The notes under the pieces are model-generated. The model was not told the origin of the DNA. It worked only from the letters and a program-made list of their open reading frames with translations, and did not search any database. Made by a program: the position numbers and the translations under genes. A DNA stretch of 64,000 nucleotides from Flavobacterium araucananum (GTDB lineage Bacteria; Bacteroidota; Bacteroidia; Flavobacteriales; Flavobacteriaceae). Shown piece after piece: positions 17,614 to 26,492 of this stretch. The DNA lies in assembly GCF_002222055.1 (NCBI RefSeq), contig NZ_MUGS01000011.1, forward strand, positions 27,957-91,956. The letters run 5' to 3'. Positions within the stretch are counted from its first letter, which is position 1, and every line of letters begins with the position of its first letter.

Positions 17614-18456
17614 TTATTGTTTGTATTTGATCCCAATTCCTAAAACATAACCGTTGCCCGTATTAAAATCATATACCTTATGATTATCAGTATCGATTAA
17701 GTTGTATTTTTTGTCAAAATCATATCCGGCTTTAAAATTCAGAAACCAGTTTTTGTCTACATTTCTTTCATATTCAAGTGCGGTAGTCATTTGCGATAAA
17801 CTAACTTTTGTGGCATTATTATTTAAATTGTTTTGTGAATCTAAATGATAAAAATTACCATTAAAGCTATTGCTCAGACTGAACTTATTACGGATATTAT
17901 TAGCGTATGAAATTCTGGAATCAGGAAACCCAATTGACAAAGAACCTGCATTGTTTATAATATAGTTCAGAGATAAAAGAGGCATGAATTTAGGAGCACC
18001 AAAAACGGTTGTTCTGGCAACACCTATGTTAATACTCGTATTGGTATTTAATTGCTGTTTAATTTCAAAACTTCCAAGAACTGTAAAAGCAGCAGCATCT
18101 ATATTACTTTGAAAATTTACTGTTGGAGTAATCGAAAGATTTAGATTTGTTGCAGTCGAAATTTCATGTGTAATTTCAAATCTGTTCTTAATCTGATTAA
18201 ACCGATCTAAATTCTCATACGTATTGTAACTCCCTAGTTCATAATTCACTTTCAAATTCGAATACTCTAATGTGTTTGTTATTTTGTTTTTGGTATCTAT
18301 TTTTTTGTTAAACAATACACCAAGACTCGTTTCATTAAAATCAATCTTATCAGTTGGTTCTGTTTTGATGTTCATACGAACCGAAAAGTTCTCCTGAGCT
18401 TTCATATTAAAAATTGAAATCAAAAAAACGGACCAAATTAAAAACCTTGTTTTCAT
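17614..18456 (-). CDS. Predicted outer-membrane beta-barrel protein (DUF6268-like)
   Basis: The 280-residue protein has a signal peptide (MKTRFLIWSVFLISIFNMKA, cleavage near AQE). It then has alternating polar/hydrophobic strands and ends in a strand with aromatic and Gly residues (YVLGIGIKYKQ), as expected for an outer-membrane barrel. Overall form suggests the DUF6268 family, but this is from memory. It is the first gene of the minus-strand set outer-membrane protein, kelch, DUF4907, kinase, dioxygenase, regulator. It may anchor or export the kelch lipoprotein (inference from position). Confidence 0.65.
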   Translation of the reverse strand: MKTRFLIWSVFLISIFNMKAQENFSVRMNIKTEPTDKIDFNETSLGVLFNKKIDTKNKITNTLEYSNLKVNYELGSYNTYENLDRFNQIKNRFEITHEISTATNLNLSITPTVNFQSNIDAAAFTVLGSFEIKQQLNTNTSINIGVARTTVFGAPKFMPLLSLNYIINNAGSLSIGFPDSRISYANNIRNKFSLSNSFNGNFYHLDSQNNLNNNATKVSLSQMTTALEYERNVDKNWFLNFKAGYDFDKKYNLIDTDNHKVYDFNTGNGYVLGIGIKYKQ

Positions 18457-18686
18457 TACTTATTTATTGGTTCAAAAGTAGGAGGCTAATGGTTTTAAAA
18501 AAAAGAAGATATATGTATGACACTTTTTGATAGACTAAACAGCCTTTTTTAAGGTTGAATGATCTATTTGAGCGTAATTATATATTGTAGATGTTTTTTT
18601 GGTGTTTATAGTAGAAAAACGCACGACTGTATATGTTATAGTGCGGTGCAGGAGAGTGCATTTTATATTTGTTCAAAAAATTGATT

Positions 18687-20015
18687 ATGCACAAGTTTAT
18701 ATTGATGTTGTTTTGCGCAGTGACGATGATTTCATGCGGAACTGATTCTGATGCCGGCGAATTTGTTGTTGGATCTGATTATTTGGCTTTAGGCAATAAA
18801 GTTATTTTAATTGATACCGTAACAGTCGATATGTCTACGATCAATTTTGATTCGCTTGTGACCTCCAATCAAAGCCGAATTTTAATCGGGAATTACGAAG
18901 ATCCACTTTATGGGAAGGTAAAATCAAATAGTTACTTTCAGCTAGCTTCAAGTTCATACGCCTTAAATAATAGCGGATCTGATACAGAAACGGCTAATTA
19001 TGTTTTTGATTCTATTTCTATGATTCTTAAATATGACAACTATTATTATGGTGATACGACCAAGGTGCAAACGTTCGATATTCATCGACTTACCCAAAAA
19101 GTAAAACCAAATACAGATGATAATAGTTTCTACAATAACTCGGCATTAAGTTACAGCGACGAAAGTTTGGGAACAATCTCTTATAAACCACGCCCTAAAG
19201 AAAAAGACTCTATCAATATTAAAATGAGTACCGTGTTTGGAGCGGCTCTTTTTCAGAAATTAAAGAAAAGAGAGATTACAGATTTTGATAGTTTTAATGA
19301 ATATTTAAAGGGGCTTGTTCTGGTACCCTCAACCGGAAATTCTGCCAGTATGATTGGTTTTCATGTCACGACCAGCAAGGTGCGGCTTTACTACTCAAAA
19401 TACCAGGCAGAGACAGAAGAAACACCTTATATCATAGATTTTACTATTGCAGATGCTACAAAACAATTCAACGCCATTTCATCAGATAAAACAGGAACTT
19501 TAATCGAAAATCTGCCCATCTCGACCAGTAGACTGTCGAGTTTGTCAACAAATCATCAGGGCTTTATTCAGTCCGGTACAGGAGTTGCCTGTAGGATTGA
19601 TTTCCCGAATATAAAGCAGCTCAAATACATTTCGGCAAACGGAGCCATAGTCGACGCGCAGTTGCTTTTGAAACCGGTTAATAATACCTATTCTGAAAAA
19701 TATCCCCTGGCAGATTCCTTAAAGGTTTATGTAGGCGATAATCTAAACAGAATAAGTGGCTCATTAGTGAATTCTGCCAATACAGCGGTTTTTGGTACAC
19801 TGAATAAAAAAACGGATGAATTTAACGAAAACATAGGGTACACAATTCCTATAGGTGCTTTTTTGCAGAAAGAAATGCTCAAACAATCCGATTCCAAATC
19901 GGCTCTTATCCTAACATTGCCGGGAATTTCTAAAGCAGTAAACCGGGTTGTTTTAGGAGATCAAAAACATCCGAACAATAAAATCCAGCTTAAAATTTAT
20001 TACATCTCTTATTAA
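18687..20015 (+). CDS. DUF4270 family lipoprotein
   Basis: The 443-residue lipoprotein has a signal with lipobox MISC (just before GTDSDAGEF), then a beta-rich domain typical of DUF4270. These are Bacteroidota proteins of unknown function, often described as putative surface or type IX-related lipoproteins. The frame opens at TTG 18669, but that codon sits in a TATATTTG element (18664-18671), so ATG 18687 is preferred. The next gene, an outer-membrane protein, begins immediately at its stop, so the two are co-translated and probably cooperate. Confidence 0.82.
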   Translation: MHKFILMLFCAVTMISCGTDSDAGEFVVGSDYLALGNKVILIDTVTVDMSTINFDSLVTSNQSRILIGNYEDPLYGKVKSNSYFQLASSSYALNNSGSDTETANYVFDSISMILKYDNYYYGDTTKVQTFDIHRLTQKVKPNTDDNSFYNNSALSYSDESLGTISYKPRPKEKDSINIKMSTVFGAALFQKLKKREITDFDSFNEYLKGLVLVPSTGNSASMIGFHVTTSKVRLYYSKYQAETEETPYIIDFTIADATKQFNAISSDKTGTLIENLPISTSRLSSLSTNHQGFIQSGTGVACRIDFPNIKQLKYISANGAIVDAQLLLKPVNNTYSEKYPLADSLKVYVGDNLNRISGSLVNSANTAVFGTLNKKTDEFNENIGYTIPIGAFLQKEMLKQSDSKSALILTLPGISKAVNRVVLGDQKHPNNKIQLKIYYISY

Positions 20016-21251
20016 ATGAAAAGTAAAATAGTATATTTAAGTGGCGTCATTTTGATCTCGCTAACTTCATTTTCTCAAAGTATTTCAAGTTCTCCATATT
20101 CGTTATATGGAGTAGGTAGTCTGTACGATGCTGATTTTGGCGTACTTCCGTCAATTGGTTCTTCAGGAATGGCTTTACCATCAGATACTTTTATAAATAA
20201 TCTAAATCCGGCATCATTAGGGTCTTTACCTCAAAATCATTTTATGTTTGATGTAGGAGGAAAAGCTATTTCGACCACTTACCAAGGTGGTTCAAGAAGC
20301 GAAAGCCGTAATAATTTTCAATTTTCTCATATTGCTTTTGCTTTTCCGGTTACCAAAAATTCCGGATTTAGTGTAGCTTTACGACCTTATTCCAGTGCGG
20401 CTTTTAAGATCTCTAATTTAAAATTACCCATAGACAATAGTCAGGATTCTTATTATTTGACCGCAGCAGGTTCCGGGGGATTAAATAATTTCGATTTTTC
20501 GTATGGATATCGATTTGGGAAAAAATTATCGATAGGAGCATCAGCATCTGTATTGTTTGGAAGCACAAGTGATGATAGAAGTTTTCTGATTATGAATTCG
20601 ATTACGAGCATTCAGAAAAAAACAAATTACAGCGGTGTCCGTGCTACATTAGGGGCGCAATACAAAATAGATTCTACTCTTACCGTAGCCACAACATTTA
20701 AAGTGCCAACGAGAATTAAAGCCTCTAAAGTTCAAACGGTTCAAACTGTTGCTGATAATGTTGTTACTACTGTAGAGTCTAATGTAGCATCAGATACAGA
20801 TGATTATTATATGCCTCTGGAAATGGGTATAGGAATTAGCAAGCGTTTTAAGAACAATTTGAATATGACGCTGGATTATGAGAAGAGTTTGTGGGATGAT
20901 ACAAAGCAATCTGAATTGTACGGTAATTTTGTAAATCAGGATCGATTTGCACTTGGATTTACGTTTAGCCCTAAAAAGAATATCCGTAAATATTGGGACA
21001 GGGTTCAATATGCAGCGGGTGCAAATTTTGATACCGGTTATCTTGAAGTCGACGGGAAAAGAGTAAATAATGCGGCAATTTCGGTTGGACTTACTTTACC
21101 AATAGAAAACACCTATTCGGCTTTGCATATTTCGTATTCCTACGGACAAAAGGGGAGTGTCTCTGATAATTTAATTAAAGAAAACTACCATAAGATATCT
21201 CTTAATTTATCTCTGGACGGAATTTGGTTTATCAAACGAAAAATAGACTAG
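20016..21251 (+). CDS. Predicted outer-membrane barrel protein
   Basis: The 411-residue protein has a signal peptide (LTSFSQSISSSPYS region). The mature start SPYSLYGVGSLYD is characteristic of a FadL/OmpP1-like group in Bacteroidota, followed by NNLNPASLGSLP and many amphipathic beta strands ending in ISLNLSLDGIWFIKRKID. It starts directly after the DUF4270 stop. Its function is not known to me; a barrel that transports or anchors with the lipoprotein is the simplest idea. It ends 4 bp before the convergent murI stop. Confidence 0.72.
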   Translation: MKSKIVYLSGVILISLTSFSQSISSSPYSLYGVGSLYDADFGVLPSIGSSGMALPSDTFINNLNPASLGSLPQNHFMFDVGGKAISTTYQGGSRSESRNNFQFSHIAFAFPVTKNSGFSVALRPYSSAAFKISNLKLPIDNSQDSYYLTAAGSGGLNNFDFSYGYRFGKKLSIGASASVLFGSTSDDRSFLIMNSITSIQKKTNYSGVRATLGAQYKIDSTLTVATTFKVPTRIKASKVQTVQTVADNVVTTVESNVASDTDDYYMPLEMGIGISKRFKNNLNMTLDYEKSLWDDTKQSELYGNFVNQDRFALGFTFSPKKNIRKYWDRVQYAAGANFDTGYLEVDGKRVNNAAISVGLTLPIENTYSALHISYSYGQKGSVSDNLIKENYHKISLNLSLDGIWFIKRKID

Positions 21252-21255
21252 TGGT

Positions 21256-22032
21256 CTAGAAGTCTTTTTCGATTACAGGAAATTTATAGTCTAAAATTGA
21301 TTTTAAAACCTCAGGATTTGAATTGACATAAAAAACAGGATCACTATTTTGCTCGTCTGTAAAACCTACTTTCTCGCGCAATACATTTTGAGTTTGTCGT
21401 GCAACGGCTTCTCCGGAATCGATAATTCGGATGTGCTCCGGCAGTATTTTTTTAATCTGAGGAATTAGATAAGGATAATGGCTGCAACCTAAAACCAGAT
21501 AATCAATATTGGCATCAATCATAGGTTGCAGGTATGAATCAAGTAATTGAGTCATCTCCGGCGAATACAAATTTCCATCTTCGATTAGCTGAACAAGTCC
21601 ATGACCTACTTGTTCAATAATAGTAGTATGCTGAAACATTTCTGCAGTTTTATTAAACAACTCACTGTTTAGGGTTCCTTGTGTAGCAAGAATTCCAATT
21701 ACCTGGGTTTTAGAATTGTTTGCAGCAGGTTTTATGGCAGGTTCGATTCCTATAAACGGAATATCATAAGAGGCACGAAGTTCTACAATAGCATTGGTTG
21801 TGGCAGTATTGCAGGCAACAACAATAAGTTTGCAATTCAGGTCTAATAATAAATCAACATTTTTTTTGCTTAAAGCAACAATCTCTTCTTTGGTTCTTTG
21901 ACCGTAAGGAGCATTTTTGCTATCTGCCAGATAAATAGTTTTCTCGTTTGGAAGTAAGTCATGAATGGCGCTCCAGATGGAAGTTCCTCCAATACCAGAA
22001 TCAAAAACGCCTATAGGATTGTTGTTCGTCAT
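21256..22032 (-). CDS. murI: Glutamate racemase
   Basis: MurI interconverts L- and D-glutamate for peptidoglycan stem peptides, in the cytoplasm. The 258-residue protein has the two catalytic cysteines in their usual contexts, Cys74 (VVACNTATTN) and Cys183 (VLGCSHYPYL), and the GVFDSGIGG start with Asp11. Length is normal. It is the last gene of an envelope-biogenesis cluster on this strand. A terminator between ompH and murI suggests at least partly separate transcription. Confidence 0.96.
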   Translation of the reverse strand: MTNNNPIGVFDSGIGGTSIWSAIHDLLPNEKTIYLADSKNAPYGQRTKEEIVALSKKNVDLLLDLNCKLIVVACNTATTNAIVELRASYDIPFIGIEPAIKPAANNSKTQVIGILATQGTLNSELFNKTAEMFQHTTIIEQVGHGLVQLIEDGNLYSPEMTQLLDSYLQPMIDANIDYLVLGCSHYPYLIPQIKKILPEHIRIIDSGEAVARQTQNVLREKVGFTDEQNSDPVFYVNSNPEVLKSILDYKFPVIEKDF

Positions 22033-22124
22033 GATACAAATTTAGTGTTTTTTGAAATCAATTGATATTTCAATTGATATGAAATATGCTAATATTTTGA
22101 TTTATTACTTTTAATTGGATGCAA

Positions 22125-22167
22125 TAAAAAAACTGCTTAAACTTTTGAAGGTTTAAGCAGTTTTTTA
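22125..22167. terminator. Terminator after the OmpH gene
   Basis: A 12-bp perfect stem (AACTGCTTAAAC 22131-22142 with GTTTAAGCAGTT 22151-22162) and 8-nt loop are flanked by A and T runs, so it can work on both strands. It is placed to stop transcripts from the OmpH gene before murI. Confidence 0.85.
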
Positions 22168-22187
22168 TTTTTTAAGGAATTCGTTTT

Positions 22188-22691
22188 TTAGAATCCTAAG
22201 TCTTTTTTAACGTCAGCAGTAATGTTTGGACCATCAGCTAATAAAAGAGTAGAACCATCTAATACATATTGGAAACCTTTCGCTTTTCCAACTTTTTGGA
22301 TAGAAGCTCTCACTTTTTCCATTAATGGTTTTACGATGTCAGTTTCTTTTTGTTGTAATTCTTTTTGAGCATTGTCTCTGTAGTCAACAATTCTTTTTTG
22401 CATGTCCTGAACTTCTTTAGAACGTTCTCCGTTTACAGCATCAGTTACAGTTGCAGCTTCACCTTCGTATTTTTTTATTTTTACTTGGTATTCGTCAACC
22501 ATTTTTTTGTATTCTGCATCGTATGTCCCACTTAATTTTTGTAATTGGTTTTGTGCATCCAGCATTGCAGGCATTTTCGACATAATCTCGCTAACATCAA
22601 CATGAGCTACCTTAGCTTGTGCGTTCATTGTGTTACTTGCTCCTAAAATTAGTATTGCAGCAATTAGTAAAGTTTTGATTTGTTTCATCAT
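22188..22691 (-). CDS. OmpH/Skp family periplasmic chaperone (short)
   Basis: The 167-residue protein has a signal peptide (cleavage near NAQA). It then has a Skp-like layout: a small beta core formed by VAHVDVSEIMSKMP at the start and GFQYVLDGSTLLLADG at the end. A long helical hairpin (about 45-125) lies between, rich in Lys, Glu and Gln. Skp trimers hold unfolded outer-membrane proteins on the way to BamA. It lies 15 bp after a longer OmpH paralogue and downstream of bamA, the conserved order for this function. Confidence 0.92.
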   Translation of the reverse strand: MMKQIKTLLIAAILILGASNTMNAQAKVAHVDVSEIMSKMPAMLDAQNQLQKLSGTYDAEYKKMVDEYQVKIKKYEGEAATVTDAVNGERSKEVQDMQKRIVDYRDNAQKELQQKETDIVKPLMEKVRASIQKVGKAKGFQYVLDGSTLLLADGPNITADVKKDLGF

Positions 22692-22706
22692 TTTTAAAAA
22701 TATTAA

Positions 22707-23747
22707 TTAATTATTGGTCGTATTTGATTTTTGTGTTTCGGCTTCTTTTGCTTTTTTAGCCGCTTCTCTTTCTTCTATAATTTTCTTTCTTCTTTCTTCT
22801 AATTCTTTCTTGCGCTGTTCGTAAAGCTTTTGTCTTTCTTCTGCTTTATTTACTGCAGGATCCGTTGTTGTTTCGGTTGTCGTAGCAGCAGGTTTTGCTG
22901 TTGCGTCAGTTTTTGTTGCATCTGTCTTAACAGCATCAGTTTTGGCTGTTTCAGAAGTTGTTGTTGTTTTAGCTGGTTCAGAAACCGTGCCATTTTTTTT
23001 AGCTTCTCTTTCTGCAGCAATCGCTTTTCTTCTGTCGTCGTATTCTTTTTTCTTAGCTTCCTGCTCTAAACGTCTGTCTTCAATTAGTTTTTCTCTGGCT
23101 GTTCGTTTATCATCCAACGCTTTTTGACGATCTGCCATTGCTGGATTTTCATCTATAGCGTTTTCAACTTTTTCTTTAGCTTCCTGATCTTTTAATTGTT
23201 TTTTAGTCAGTTGTTCTCTTTTATCAGTTCGGTTTAAAACCCGTATAACCTGATCGCTTATGTCAAATCTTTTGTTGCTAAAAAGCATGGTTAAATCGGA
23301 TGATTTATCAAAAACAAAATCATAGTTTTTAGCTTCTGCAATATCCTGAACAGCAGTAAACACCTGATCCTGAATTGGCTTTACCAATGCTGCTTTTTGA
23401 TGCATTAAATTTCCGTCAGACCCAAATTGTTTTTGCTGATAATCCAGCATTTCAGTCTCCAGAAATTTAATTTCAGTTTCTCTTTCGTCAATAAGTTCTT
23501 TAGTAAGCAAAGCTCTTTCGGCTTTAAGACCTTCTTTAATAGTACTGATTGCGAGTTTTTTTGCCTCTATTTCCTGTTTCCACTTTTGAGCTTTCAGCTC
23601 TAATTGTGCTTTTGCTTCTTTGTAATCTGAGACATTTTCTAAAATATATTCCATGTCGATATACCCAATCCTTGTTGTTCTAGTCTGAGCCTGACTTGTA
23701 TTTGCAACAATCAGGGCTAAAAAGATAAATAAAAATTGTTTTCTCAT
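22707..23747 (-). CDS. OmpH/Skp family protein with long charged tail
   Basis: The 346-residue protein has a signal peptide (TSQA), then an OmpH core at about 22-175 (IGYIDMEYILENV, later YDFVFDKSSDLTML). Beyond the core are about 170 residues not found in ordinary Skp. They comprise a charged coiled-coil segment (EKLIEDRRLEQEAKKKE-like), a Thr/Ala/Lys low-complexity stretch with TDAVKTDATKTDAT repeats near 265-295, and a second Arg/Glu/Lys helix. It is placed between bamA and the short ompH. The tail might bind envelope polymers or be a spacer, which is inference. Confidence 0.9.
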   Translation of the reverse strand: MRKQFLFIFLALIVANTSQAQTRTTRIGYIDMEYILENVSDYKEAKAQLELKAQKWKQEIEAKKLAISTIKEGLKAERALLTKELIDERETEIKFLETEMLDYQQKQFGSDGNLMHQKAALVKPIQDQVFTAVQDIAEAKNYDFVFDKSSDLTMLFSNKRFDISDQVIRVLNRTDKREQLTKKQLKDQEAKEKVENAIDENPAMADRQKALDDKRTAREKLIEDRRLEQEAKKKEYDDRRKAIAAEREAKKNGTVSEPAKTTTTSETAKTDAVKTDATKTDATAKPAATTTETTTDPAVNKAEERQKLYEQRKKELEERRKKIIEEREAAKKAKEAETQKSNTTNN

Positions 23748-23795
23748 AACATTAGTCTATTTTAAAAATTTCAAACAAATGTACTAAAAATTCTA

Positions 23796-26492
23796 CTAAA
23801 ATTGTTGTCCAATAATAAAGTGAATTTCTTTACCGTGTGCTTTAGTTTCTCCCGGCTGAGGATCGAATCCGTAACCCCAGTCAATACCTAATAATCCAAA
23901 TGCTGGCATGAATACACGTAAACCAACACCGGCAGAACGATTTAGATCAAATGGGTTGTATTCTTTAAAAGTTGGGTATGATGATCCAGCCTCTAAGAAA
24001 GCCAACGCATAGATGGACGCAGATGATTTTAATGTAATTGGATAACGTAACTCCATAGAGAACTTATTATAAATAGTTGCTCCAATTTGCTCTCCTTTTG
24101 CATTTACAGGAGTCAATGAGTTATTTTCATAACCTCTTAACTGTATTGTTTCTCTACCATCCATAGAGTAATTCGCCATTCCGTCTCCTCCTAAGTAAAA
24201 ACGCTCAAATGGTACAACACCTCTTGATTGATCATAAGCACCTAAGAAACCAAACTCTGTCAAAGTTCTTAAAACTAATTTACCATAGATTTTAGTATAC
24301 CAGTCTGCTTTAAATTTAATTTTATAGTATTCTAACCAGTTATATTTCTTTTGATCGACTTTTCCCTGATCCGTATCAGCATTTGCATAATCAGATCCTA
24401 CACTTGCATAACCTGATTGTCCATTTACAGTTTCAGTTTTTACATAATCACCAGGATTAAGTGGCTGACCATCTATACCAGAAGTTGCTGTTCCTGTATA
24501 TTGTGTTTTGTATTCTTTTTGATTTTGCAAATCTCCGTAATTAACCCCGTTGAATAGCGAGTATGGAGGCGTAATTTTTGCCGAAATACTAAAGTCTGAA
24601 CCGTAAGTTGGGAAAATCGGGTTAACCCCTTTATTACTTCTTGAAAGTCCAATTGTATACGCTAAGTTTCTTGATGCTCCGTTACCAAAAGTAAATAATC
24701 CTGTATTATAATTATTCAAATCATAATGTTGGTAACTTACAGATTGTGACAATACAAAATAATCATCCGGCACAGTAAGACGTTTTGCTAAACCAACTTG
24801 TAAAGTCAGGATGTTAAAACTTTTACTTTTATCGACTGTTCTTGTCGCATAATTGTTTAAGAATTGTTTACTGTAAGAGATAGAAGAACTAAATTGTACA
24901 GGCTTTTTACCACCAAACCATGGTTCTGAGAATGATAAACTATACGTTTGAAAATAGGTACTTCCTTGTAAACGAAGTGCTACTTTTTGACCATCTCCCA
25001 TAGGCAATGGCTTATAAGATTCTTTGTTGAATAAGTTTCTTGCAGAGAAGTTGTTGAACGATAATCCTAATGTTCCAATGAAACCTCCGCCACCGTAACC
25101 TCCTTGAAGCTCGACCTGGCTGGATCCTTTTTCTACAACGTGGTATTCGATATCTACAGTTCCTGCTCCGGCATCAACATTTTTGAATTTTGGATCAATA
25201 GCTTCAGGATCAAAGAATCCTAATTGTCCAATTTCACGAATAGTTCTTACCAATTGTTCTTTACTGTATTTTTCTCCTGGCTTAGTTCTAAGCTCACGGT
25301 AAATTACGTGGTCATTGGTTTTATCATTTCCTACAACAGATATTTTATTAAAATAGGCAATAGGACCTTCTGTAACTCTAATTTCAAAATCGATAGTATC
25401 GTTTACCGTTTTTACCTCTACAGCATTGATGTTAGAAAACAAATAACCATTGTTTTGGTATAAGTTTGTAATATCTTCTGCATCAGGTTTTGTTTTGTCT
25501 GCAATACGTTTTTCAAGTAAAACACCATTATAGGTTTCTCCTTTTTTGATTCCTAAATAACGGTTTAATAATTGATCAGAATAAACGGTGTTTCCTAAGA
25601 ATTTAATATTACCAAAGTAATATTTGTTTCCTTCTTCCATTTTAATTTTGATAGCAAGCATATTTTTGTTCTTGTTATAAGTAACAGAATCATAAATAAT
25701 ACGAGCATCACGATATCCTTTTTCTTTGTAGGCAGCGACAACTTTTTCTAAGTCGGTTTTGTATTTTTCAGGAATAAATTTTGAAGATTTTAAAACACGA
25801 AAAATATTTTTTTGCTTGGTATCTTTCATGGCAGATCTCAATTGGTTTCCGCTAAGTTTTGTGTTACCAATAAAATCGATACTGCTAATCTTTACTTTAT
25901 CACCTTTGTCTACCCGAACAAGCATGTTTACCTGATGTCCGTTTATGGTATCAGGAGTATTTGTAATGGTAACTTTGGTGTTATAGTATCCTTCTTTTTT
26001 GTATTTGTTTTCGATGTAGTTTTTGGTCGTCGTGATTAAGTTTTCGTTGACAATTTTGTTTTTGGTCAAATTGTTGTCCTTGATTAATCCTTCGACTTTA
26101 CTTTTCTTGATACCAACAAATTTTACTTCATTAAGTTTAGGAAGTTCAACAATATTTAAGTCAAGATAGATACTGTCATTTTCTACTTTATTTACATAAA
26201 AAGCAATTTCATCAAAAAGACCAAGTTTGCCCAGTTTTTTAATAGCACCACTAATTTCTTCACCTGGTACAGCTATTTCCTGTCCTTTTTGAAGACCTGA
26301 AAAGGTAACAACAGTTTGCTCATTGAAGCTTATTTTACCAACAACAGAAACTTTAGCAAGAATGTATTTTTTTCCCTGATCAAAAGGAACTCTTTCTTGT
26401 GCTTTTATTTGAGAAAAACTACCCAAAAGAATTAGGGTAAAGACTATTTGTATTCTTTTTTGTAACACTAAAATATTATTTAATTTGTTCAC
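23796..26492 (-). CDS. bamA: Outer-membrane protein assembly factor BamA
   Basis: BamA folds barrel proteins into the outer membrane. Five POTRA-like domains span roughly residues 30-430 (for example KVSVVGKISFNEQTV and SIDFIGNTKLSGNQL). A C-terminal barrel carries the loop-6 motif as LRGYEN and ends in IHFIIGQQF, with a terminal Phe. No good ATG exists: the open frame reaches 26579, inside uppS. GTG at 26492 (used here, 17-bp overlap with uppS) or GTG at 26468 would give a proper signal peptide (QIVFTLILLGSF, cleaved near IKAQ). The start is thus uncertain by up to 25 codons, the stop is firm. Confidence 0.95.
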   Translation of the reverse strand: MNKLNNILVLQKRIQIVFTLILLGSFSQIKAQERVPFDQGKKYILAKVSVVGKISFNEQTVVTFSGLQKGQEIAVPGEEISGAIKKLGKLGLFDEIAFYVNKVENDSIYLDLNIVELPKLNEVKFVGIKKSKVEGLIKDNNLTKNKIVNENLITTTKNYIENKYKKEGYYNTKVTITNTPDTINGHQVNMLVRVDKGDKVKISSIDFIGNTKLSGNQLRSAMKDTKQKNIFRVLKSSKFIPEKYKTDLEKVVAAYKEKGYRDARIIYDSVTYNKNKNMLAIKIKMEEGNKYYFGNIKFLGNTVYSDQLLNRYLGIKKGETYNGVLLEKRIADKTKPDAEDITNLYQNNGYLFSNINAVEVKTVNDTIDFEIRVTEGPIAYFNKISVVGNDKTNDHVIYRELRTKPGEKYSKEQLVRTIREIGQLGFFDPEAIDPKFKNVDAGAGTVDIEYHVVEKGSSQVELQGGYGGGGFIGTLGLSFNNFSARNLFNKESYKPLPMGDGQKVALRLQGSTYFQTYSLSFSEPWFGGKKPVQFSSSISYSKQFLNNYATRTVDKSKSFNILTLQVGLAKRLTVPDDYFVLSQSVSYQHYDLNNYNTGLFTFGNGASRNLAYTIGLSRSNKGVNPIFPTYGSDFSISAKITPPYSLFNGVNYGDLQNQKEYKTQYTGTATSGIDGQPLNPGDYVKTETVNGQSGYASVGSDYANADTDQGKVDQKKYNWLEYYKIKFKADWYTKIYGKLVLRTLTEFGFLGAYDQSRGVVPFERFYLGGDGMANYSMDGRETIQLRGYENNSLTPVNAKGEQIGATIYNKFSMELRYPITLKSSASIYALAFLEAGSSYPTFKEYNPFDLNRSAGVGLRVFMPAFGLLGIDWGYGFDPQPGETKAHGKEIHFIIGQQF

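Noticed and set aside
22830..23127. Cys- and Ser-rich open frames on the plus strand
   Set aside because: They are antisense shadows of the Lys/Glu/Arg-rich tail of the long OmpH protein, whose codons read as Phe, Cys and Ser on the other strand.
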